Below are positions 63,350-64,000 of a stretch of 64,000 bases of DNA, one piece after another. A program made the translations under genes and the position numbers. The stretch lies in assembly GCA_947454055.1 (NCBI GenBank), contig CANGIS010000001.1:124001-188000 (forward strand), read 5' to 3'. The stretch comes from Hyphomicrobiales bacterium (GTDB lineage Bacteria; Pseudomonadota; Alphaproteobacteria; Rhizobiales; Beijerinckiaceae). The notes under the pieces were generated by a model. The model searched no databases. It had not been told where the DNA came from and was given only the letters and a program-made list of their open reading frames with translations. Each line of letters begins with the position of its first letter. Position 1 is the stretch's first letter.

Positions 63350-64000
63350 TTACTGCCCTCCCCCGAGGGTATGCACATAAACGGTAAGCGATTTAACGGT
63401 AGGAGCATCCAGACGTGCGCCCCATGCCGGCATGATACCGCCACCGCCCAGCGTGATGCGCTCCATAATGACCGACTTGTCCGAGCCGTAAAGCCAGATT
63501 TTATCGTTCAGCTTCGGCGCGCCCATCTCCTGATTGCCCTCGCCCTTGTCGCCATGGCAGGCGGCGCAGTTATTGGTAAAGATCTTTTGGCCTGAGACCA
63601 AATCAGCGTCCTTGTCAGTCGGAAGTCCCGAAAGCGACCGGACATAGTCGGCGGCCGCGCTAATTTCAGCTGGCTTCAGGATACCGTCTTTACCAAAGGC
63701 AGGCATCATGCTCGACCGCGTGTCCTTGTCGGCATCCCAGCGAATACCGTGCTGCAAGGTGGTGTGGATGGAATCAAGCGAACCGCCCCACAGCCAGTCA
63801 TCATCGTTCAGGTTTGGATAGCCTTTGAAACCTTGTGCACCCGCACCATGGCAGGGCGAGCAATTCACCGCAAAGGCAGCCGAGCCTTGTGCACGGGCAA
63901 AGGACAGAAGTTCCGGCGTCTTCTCAATATCAGCCAGCGAGGCCGCCTCGATTTTGGCGTTCATCGGCGCGCGCAGCGTCTTCAAGCCGTCGAGATCAGC
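63350..64000 (-). CDS. ccoP: cbb3-type cytochrome c oxidase subunit III CcoP, 5' truncated by window edge
   Basis: Diheme c subunit that passes electrons to CcoNO. The frame stays open to the window end (ADLDGLKTLRAPMNAKIEA), so the N-terminal membrane segment lies outside. Both heme c sites are visible: CSPCH and CAACH, each followed by its Met ligand region (SSMMPAFG and GGIMPAWG). About 216 residues are present. The ccoNOQ genes should lie just beyond the window. Confidence 0.95.
   Translation of the reverse strand, partial: ADLDGLKTLRAPMNAKIEAASLADIEKTPELLSFARAQGSAAFAVNCSPCHGAGAQGFKGYPNLNDDDWLWGGSLDSIHTTLQHGIRWDADKDTRSSMMPAFGKDGILKPAEISAAADYVRSLSGLPTDKDADLVSGQKIFTNNCAACHGDKGEGNQEMGAPKLNDKIWLYGSDKSVIMERITLGGGGIMPAWGARLDAPTVKSLTVYVHTLGGGQ

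Overview
The window is a gene-dense chromosomal segment of an alphaproteobacterium, most likely of the order Hyphomicrobiales (Rhizobiales). The evidence is the gene order (secB / Tim44-like / mltA / Smr / XRE; his genes next to hslVU; nfuA-tsaB-rimI-plsC-miaB-phoH-ybeY-corC-lnt-XRE-metK-trmB; rimP-nusA-ylxR-infB-rbfA-truB-rpsO-pnp; aroA-cmk-rpsA) and the class-II type AroA. Family and genus cannot be fixed from the sequence alone. No phage, insertion sequence or CRISPR array was found. No stretch longer than about 230 bases lacks a gene; the longest gaps hold leaders, terminators and repeats, listed separately.

Layout. 1-6053: end of dnaQ, secB, Tim44-like protein, mltA-smr-XRE operon, adenosine-kinase-like PfkB protein, coaA. 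6071-9638 (minus): histidine genes hisB, DUF2628, hisH, hisA, hisF, hisE, divergent from hslVU. 11759-21895 (plus): trpS, nfuA, tsaB-rimI-plsC, miaB, then the overlapping chain phoH-ybeY-corC-lnt, then a PhrR-like XRE regulator with its own promoter. 22049-35689: metK, trmB, an inverted DUF2336 gene, and the transcription/translation operon rimP-nusA-ylxR-infB-rbfA-truB, a yefM-yoeB toxin-antitoxin insertion, rpsO and pnp. 35813-40213 (minus): aroA-cmk-rpsA and apaG. 40417-45747: TIGR02300 zinc-ribbon protein, tRNA-Ala(GGC), a PEBP-like secreted protein, kup, a lone fliN, a lysine-tailed secreted mini-protein, tspO and a DUF2938 protein.

45821-57072 is an accessory catabolic block for reductive pyrimidine degradation. 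PreT/PreA (dihydropyrimidine dehydrogenase), a dihydropyrimidinase and a beta-ureidopropionase-type hydrolase form the complete three-step route. A four-gene NMT1/THI5-type ABC importer lies in the hydrolase operon, and a RutR-like TetR regulator is divergent from it. RutR-type palindromes lie in front of both catabolic operons (52452-52467 and 57110-57125), which ties the two halves into one regulon.

57160-64000 (minus): a YdcZ-type small transporter, then the cbb3 oxidase maturation genes ccoG-ccoH-ccoI-ccoS, followed by an MFS gene carrying the MxxxM and HxxxM motifs of the copper importer CcoA, and upstream the 3' part of ccoP. This indicates a high-affinity terminal oxidase and a dedicated copper supply route. 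The CcoI pump here lacks the usual CxxC in its N-terminal metal-binding domain.

The most interesting signals are: the CcoA-like gene coupled to ccoS together with the CxxC-less CcoI; an attenuator-like terminator in the rimP-nusA leader and a second strong terminator between infB and rbfA; the toxin-antitoxin pair inserted between truB and rpsO; the two RutR-type operators; the lone FliN; and a roughly 120-bp inverted-repeat element at 54281-54400.
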